Shown piece by piece: positions 59,553 to 64,000 of a stretch of 64,000 nucleotides of DNA (its first letter is position 1; each line of letters opens with the position of its first letter). This DNA comes from Acetobacter persici JCM 25330. Its GTDB lineage: Bacteria; Pseudomonadota; Alphaproteobacteria; Acetobacterales; Acetobacteraceae. The stretch covers positions 1-64,000 of the forward strand of contig NZ_BAJW01000007.1 in assembly GCF_000613905.1 (NCBI RefSeq), given 5' to 3'. Position numbers and translations under genes: made by a program. A model generated the notes under the pieces. The model made no database searches and was not told the origin of the DNA. It saw only the letters and a list, made by a program, of their open reading frames with translations.

Positions 59553-60620
59553 TCAGCGGTTGCGGAGGAGAATGTCCCGCAGGGCTGAGAGAAGCATCTC
59601 GCACTGCTGGTCCGTTCCAACCGTGATCCGCAGCCACGAGGATGTGCGCACACCCCGCAGATGCCGGACGATAATGGCGCGTTCCCGCAGGTCTGCCGCC
59701 AGTTCCGCAGCATCGCGGTCAGCATGGTGAACATAGACAAAATTTGCCTGTGAAGGCAAGACCTTGAAGCCCAGAGCCGCCAGCTTTGCAGACAGCGTTT
59801 TACGGGTGGTGATCACCTTTTGTACACTGTCCAGAAACCAGCTTTCGTCCTCCACGGCCGCGGTGGCCCCGGCCTGCGCGATGCGGTCCAGCGGGTAGGA
59901 ATTGAAGCTGTCCTTCACGCGGGTCAGCCCCTCAATCAGCTCAGGCTGCGCAAAGGCAAACCCCACCCGCGCCCCGGCCAGCGCGCGGGATTTGGAGAAG
60001 GTCTGCACCACCAGAAGATTCGGATAGTCCTTCACCAGTGCCACGGCGCTTTCCGCGCCGAAATCCACATAGGCTTCATCCACCAGCACAACCCGGTCCG
60101 GGTGCATGTCCAGCAGGCGGCGGACGTCATTCAGATCCAGCCCGATGCCCGTCGGGGCATTGGGGTTAGCCAGCACCACGCCGCTGCATGACCCGGCATA
60201 ATCAGCAACCTCAATGCCCATCTCCTCATTGAGCGGCACGAGGCGATATGGCAGGTCATACAGGCCGCAATAGACCTTATAAAAACTGTAGGTGACATCC
60301 GCGAACAGGATCGGCTCACCATGCGCGAAAAAGGCCTGAAAAGCGTGAGCCAGCACTTCATCCGAGCCGTTGCCGACGAACACATTTTCTGCCTTCAGCC
60401 CCACGCGCTCAGCCAGCACGGTGCGCAGGCGGGTGGCTTCCGGGTCCGGGTACAGGCGCATGCTGTCATCCGCCGCCGCCTTCATGGCCTCCAGCGCGCG
60501 GGGGGATGGCCCGTAGGGGGATTCATTGGTGTTCAGCTTGATCAGGTCCGCCATTTTAGGCTGCTCACCCGGCACATAAGGCGTCAGGCGATGAACAAGA
60601 GGACTCCAGAAACGGCTCAT
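59553..60620 (-). CDS. hisC: Histidinol-phosphate aminotransferase
   Basis: 355 residues from [20 protein letters not shown]. Class-II aminotransferase: [28 protein letters not shown], the PLP lysine block [20 protein letters not shown] and C-terminal [13 protein letters not shown] (Arg binding phosphate). It converts imidazole-acetol phosphate to histidinol phosphate. Paralogues acting on phenylalanine or tyrosine precursors are hard to exclude. No other his genes are adjacent. Confidence 0.9.
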   Translation of the reverse strand: MSRFWSPLVHRLTPYVPGEQPKMADLIKLNTNESPYGPSPRALEAMKAAADDSMRLYPDPEATRLRTVLAERVGLKAENVFVGNGSDEVLAHAFQAFFAHGEPILFADVTYSFYKVYCGLYDLPYRLVPLNEEMGIEVADYAGSCSGVVLANPNAPTGIGLDLNDVRRLLDMHPDRVVLVDEAYVDFGAESAVALVKDYPNLLVVQTFSKSRALAGARVGFAFAQPELIEGLTRVKDSFNSYPLDRIAQAGATAAVEDESWFLDSVQKVITTRKTLSAKLAALGFKVLPSQANFVYVHHADRDAAELAADLRERAIIVRHLRGVRTSSWLRITVGTDQQCEMLLSALRDILLRNR

Positions 60621-60635
60621 GGTTGAAAACATCCG

Positions 60636-60670
60636 CAAAAAGAAAAGGCAGCCCCGGACGGAACTGCCTT
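60636..60670 (-). terminator. Terminator of the ankyrin gene
   Basis: AAGGCAG/CTGCCTT stem (60645-60670) followed on the minus strand by TTCTTTTT, between the ankyrin stop and the hisC start. It implies hisC has its own promoter or depends on read-through. Confidence 0.75.
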
Positions 60671-60712
60671 AACCCCTACTGATGCGTCTGAGCCTGAAAA
60701 GCCCGTGCGGCG

Positions 60713-61309
60713 TCAGCCCTGTCTGGCCTGCTGCGCTTTTATCAGCGCGACCAGTGCCGCGTTGCCCTGCCGCTGGGCCAGATCCAGCGCGTTCAGCCCC
60801 TCGCCATCCCGGTGGGTCGGGCTGGCCCCGGCGCCGAGCAGCAGCTTTGCCATATCATCCCGCCCGAACATGACGGCAAACATCAGCGGGGTGCGGCCCA
60901 CTGCGTTGGGCACATCCACCTGTGCCCCGGCATCCAGCAGCAGGCGGGCCAGTGGCAGAGAGCCTTTGAAGGCCACCCCCGCCAGCGCGGTTGCCCCTTT
61001 TTCATCCTGCAGGTCAGGCTTGGCACCACGTGCCAGCAACGTGCTGACAGCCTCCACATGGCCGTTATAGGAGGCCAGAATCAGCGGCGTGTAGCCTTTT
61101 TCCGCCCGCAGATTGGGGTCCATCCCCGCATCCAGAAAGCTGGAGAGCAGATCGGCCTCGCCTTCCCGCGCGGCATTGATGAAAAGGGCTTCCACCTGCT
61201 CTTGCGTGAAGTCCCCAAAGGCGGCTCCCGTGCCCGGTGCACCTGCGGGCTGCCCGCCCGGAGCCTGTGCACCAAGGGCCTGCGGGTCCTGAGAAGAAAG
61301 CTGTGTCAT
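60713..61309 (-). CDS. Ankyrin-repeat protein
   Basis: 198 residues, no signal peptide. A Pro/Gly/Gln-rich N-terminus (about 30 residues) is followed by roughly four ankyrin repeats: LLSSFLDAGMDPNLRAEKGY, TPLILASYNGHVEAVSTLLA, LARLLLDAGAQVDVPNAVGR and AKLLLGAGASPTHRDGEGLN. Cytoplasmic binding scaffold; partner unknown. In bacteria such proteins may protect or regulate enzymes. Confidence 0.85.
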   Translation of the reverse strand: MTQLSSQDPQALGAQAPGGQPAGAPGTGAAFGDFTQEQVEALFINAAREGEADLLSSFLDAGMDPNLRAEKGYTPLILASYNGHVEAVSTLLARGAKPDLQDEKGATALAGVAFKGSLPLARLLLDAGAQVDVPNAVGRTPLMFAVMFGRDDMAKLLLGAGASPTHRDGEGLNALDLAQRQGNAALVALIKAQQARQG

Positions 61310-61906
61310 ACCCGACCTCCGGAAAAATTCTTACAGAACTCAGACGCAGCGTCTGCCCGAGGCCTGACGGACCGGGACGTGCCGCAACTACTGATTTCTA
61401 GACTGTAAACCATCTCTATATCGTAAACGTCCCGGCCTGTGCAGCATTTCCTGACCATGGCGGGGCTGCTCTGCCGGACGCAGGGTCGGCCGGTGTTGCG
61501 CGCCACTTCGTACGTGGTGCTGCGCAGCCCTTTCCGCCACACCTCACGCGCAAGTGATGCCGCTTGTTACAACCGCGGGGCGTCAGACTTTCCTGCCCTG
61601 AAGCGGGGCGCAAAGGCTGCTCCGGCCAGTTTCAGCCCATCCCGCAGGTCCTGTTTTGCCAGCGGGAATAATCTTAAAAATGAGATTACCTGCCCCCGCA
61701 GGCAGCCCCCGCCTGCCCTGCTGCGTTGGGAAAGCAGAGGGTGGTCCTGCGTCTTAAAAGAAGCAGAAAAGTCTCACACCTGCTCTCTTGCCCAATAACG
61801 CCGGACCGTGTGAATGTGCATACCCCTGACGTCCCGCCGGGCTCTTCCGGTGGTGGGGTCTTACCGGGCCAGAACAAAAAACGTCCATTCTGAAGGATAG
61901 GTTAGC
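61310..61906. other. 597-base spacer upstream of transketolase
   Basis: No believable gene on either strand. Two structured spots: GCGGG-aa-TAATCT...AGATTA...CCCGC at 61662-61699, and a GAC...GTC stem with CCC-GCCGG/CCGGTGG-GGG at 61828-61860, 46 bases before the tkt start. It must also hold divergent promoters for the ankyrin gene and tkt. A structured RNA is possible. Confidence 0.45.
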
Positions 61907-64000
61907 ATGCGTGCCTCTTTTCCCACCCCTCTTCGCGCACCGGCCGGTCAGGAAGCCGGGGGGACGGCCAACCTCGATAACCTGTGCATCAACACCATCC
62001 GCACGCTTTCCATGGATGGCGTTCAGAAAGCCAATTCCGGCCACCCCGGCACCGCCATGGCGCTGGCGCCTGTGGCGTACACCCTGTGGCAGGACGTTCT
62101 GAATTACGACCCGGCAGACCCGCTCTGGCCCAACCGGGACCGCTTTGTTCTGTCCATCGGCCATGCCTCCATGCTGATCTATTCCCTGATCTATCTGGCA
62201 GGTGTGCGGCAGGTGAAGAACGGGAAGGTCACGAATGAACCCTCCCTGACCCTTGCCGACCTTGAGCAGTTCCGTCAGCTTGAGTCCAAAACCCCCGGCC
62301 ACCCGGAATACCGCCACACGACCGGCGTTGAGACGACCACCGGCCCGCTCGGGCAGGGCTGTGGCAACTCCGTTGGCATGGCCATGGCGGAAAAATGGCT
62401 GGCCGCGCGCTTCAACAAGCCGGGCTTTGAGCTATTCAACCACCATGTGTACACGCTGTGCGGCGATGGTGACATGATGGAAGGCATCTCCAGCGAGGCC
62501 GCCTCCACCGCAGGCCACCTCAAGCTGGGCAATCTGGTATGGATGTATGACGCCAACCGCATTTCCATTGAAGGCTCGACCGATATCGCGCTGACGGAAG
62601 ACGTCGCAGCCCGCTTTGCCGCCTATGGCTGGCAGGTGCTGGAACTGAAGGACGCGAACGATACCGCGACCCTGAAAGACCTGCTGGCGCAGGCCAAGGC
62701 CGAGACCGAACGCCCCACCTTTATTCTGGTCCATTCCGTGATTGCGTGGGGTGCGCCGCACAAGGCGGGCACCGCCTCCGCCCACGGTGAGCCGCTGGGT
62801 GCGGAAGAAATCCGTGAAACCAAGAAAGCCTATGGCTGGCCGGAAGACCGCAGCTTCTATGTGCCGGACGGAGTGCAGGCCCACATGCAGGACGGTCTGG
62901 GCGCACGCGGCGCCAAGGCCCGTGCCTCGTGGGAGGCCCTGCTGGCTGACTACCGCACCGCGCACCCGGAACTGGCTGCCGAACTGGACGCCATTCTCAA
63001 CGGTACCCTGCCGGAAGGCTGGGACGCGCAGATCCCGGTGTATGAGGCCAGCGCAAAAGGCACCGCCTCCCGCGCCAGCTCTGGTGAGGTGCTGAATGCT
63101 GTGGCAGGCCGCCTGCCCTGGCTGCTAGGTGGCTCGGCTGACCTTGCCCCCTCCACCAAGACCCTGCTGAAGGGCGAGCAAAGCTTCCAGCCCGCCGCAT
63201 GGGGTGGCTCCTACGCAGGCCGGAACTTCCATTTTGGCGTGCGCGAACATGCCATGGGCGCCATTGTCAACGGCATGGCGCTGTATGGTCTGCGCCCCTA
63301 CTGTGCAGGGTTCCTGATCTTCTCGGATTACATGAAGGCCCCCATCCGGCTTTCTGCCTGATGAACCTGCCGGTCACCTACATCTTCACGCATGATTCCA
63401 TCGGCGTGGGGGAAGACGGGCCCACGCATCAGCCGATCGAGCAGCTTGTGCAGCTCCGCGCCACACCGGGCATGACGACCTTCCGCCCCGGTGATGCGAA
63501 TGAAGTGGCCGAAGTCTGGCGCTACCTGATTGCCAAACAGGATGGCCCGGTGGCGCTGGCCCTCAGCCGGCAGGACCTGCCAACACTGGACCGCAGCCGC
63601 TTTGCCCCCGCCTCCGGCGTGGCAAAGGGTGGCTACATTCTGGCCGACAGCACGGAAACCCCGAAGGTGATCCTGATTGCCTCCGGCAGTGAACTGGGTC
63701 TGGCGGTGTCCGCCTATGAGGCCCTGAGCAAGGACGGCATCCCCGCCCGCGTGGTGTCCCTGCCGAGCTGGGAAGTGTTTGAAGCGCAGCCACAATCTTA
63801 CCGCGATACGGTGCTACCGCCGTCCATTACAGGCCGCGTGACCATTGAAGCAGCCTCCCCCATCGGCTGGGATCGCTATGCCGGTCCGACGGGTGAGATT
63901 ATTGCCATGCGTGGCTTCGGGGCGTCTGCTCCGGCCGGGCAACTGGCGAAGAAATTCGGCTTTACTCCGGACGCCGTGCTGGAAGCAGCGCGCCGTCAGG
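61907..64000 (+). CDS. tkt: Transketolase (C-terminus beyond window)
   Basis: About 698 residues are visible. TPP enzyme exchanging two-carbon units in the pentose phosphate pathway, which is central in acetic acid bacteria lacking complete glycolysis. Motifs: NSGHPGTAMALAP, GPLGQGCGNSVGMAMAEKW, TPP-binding CGDGDMMEGISSEA, FGVREHAMGAIVNGMALYG (catalytic Glu), and THDSIGVGEDGPTHQPIEQL in the pyrimidine domain. One frame break near 63358 (GCCTGATG should be GCCCTGATG), followed at once by correct sequence. The upstream ribosome site GAAGGATAGG fits the start. Confidence 0.95.

Noticed and set aside
61439-61798. 119-residue plus-strand frame upstream of transketolase
   Set aside because: Composition and lack of start signal suggest chance; the region contains stems instead.
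1-64000. CRISPR arrays, insertion sequences, prophage or classic defence islands
   Set aside because: I found no regularly spaced repeats, transposase motifs, Cas, restriction or phage structural proteins.

Overview
The window is GC-rich, gene-dense DNA from an alphaproteobacterium. It is most likely an acetic acid bacterium (Acetobacteraceae, probably Acetobacter or a close relative). The main clues are a three-subunit FAD / cytochrome c membrane dehydrogenase with a Tat-exported small subunit, a lactate permease, TonB receptors with Ala/Lys-rich N-termini, and the lgt - midA-like - pgeF order. The genus is an inference; no ribosomal marker is present.

Layout. 1-4370 (minus): a cobalamin riboswitch followed by DUF1636, cobW and cobN. 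4453-8350 (minus): small subunit, GMC flavoprotein and tri-haem cytochrome c of a periplasmic sugar/polyol/sugar-acid dehydrogenase. 8671-11900 (plus): a small HTH-like gene, a 33-residue membrane peptide, and a MarR - FUSC exporter pair. 11916-18742: a secreted PI-PLC, a TonB receptor, a GT61 glycosyltransferase, a small NPDVA-repeat protein and an MFS transporter. 18759-25517: a 3-hydroxyisobutyryl-CoA hydrolase-like protein, a flavin reductase, znuABC diverging from zur across a Zur-like box, a hypothetical gene and an asparaginase. 26032-31771: a histone-like AKP-rich protein, mtnA, ybaK, a DUF2272 lipoprotein, cysK and DUF3574. 32005-37621: guaA, a secreted protein, tRNA-Arg(ACG), a GT2 protein, and the lysozyme inhibitor Ivy convergent with a lytic transglycosylase/SPOR protein. 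37892-45638: lactate permease, a large TonB receptor, ABM monooxygenase, TPM-domain protein and LemA. 45834-50595 (plus): hldD, then lgt - midA-like - pgeF - lipoprotein. 50661-55798: a polytopic mannosyltransferase-like protein, a second lytic transglycosylase/SPOR protein and a polysaccharide ABC exporter. 55878-64000: YnfA, Pit, CorA, a small coiled-coil protein, hisC, an ankyrin protein and transketolase (runs off the window).

The dominant oddity is technical. I find about 34 reading-frame breaks in 22 genes, including guaA, lgt, tkt and zur. Of these, 31 are explained by loss of one base, mostly within or beside short G/C runs. Conserved protein sequence resumes immediately in the next frame each time. 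I therefore read these genes as intact in the organism and the breaks as sequencing/assembly errors, and I give each as one CDS spanning its breaks.

Functionally, the window links periplasmic oxidation of sugars or polyols, lactate uptake, metal homeostasis (B12/cobalt, zinc, putative iron control), envelope remodelling (two lytic transglycosylases, Ivy, PgeF, Lgt, HldD, three glycosyltransferase-type proteins, a polysaccharide exporter) and core metabolism.
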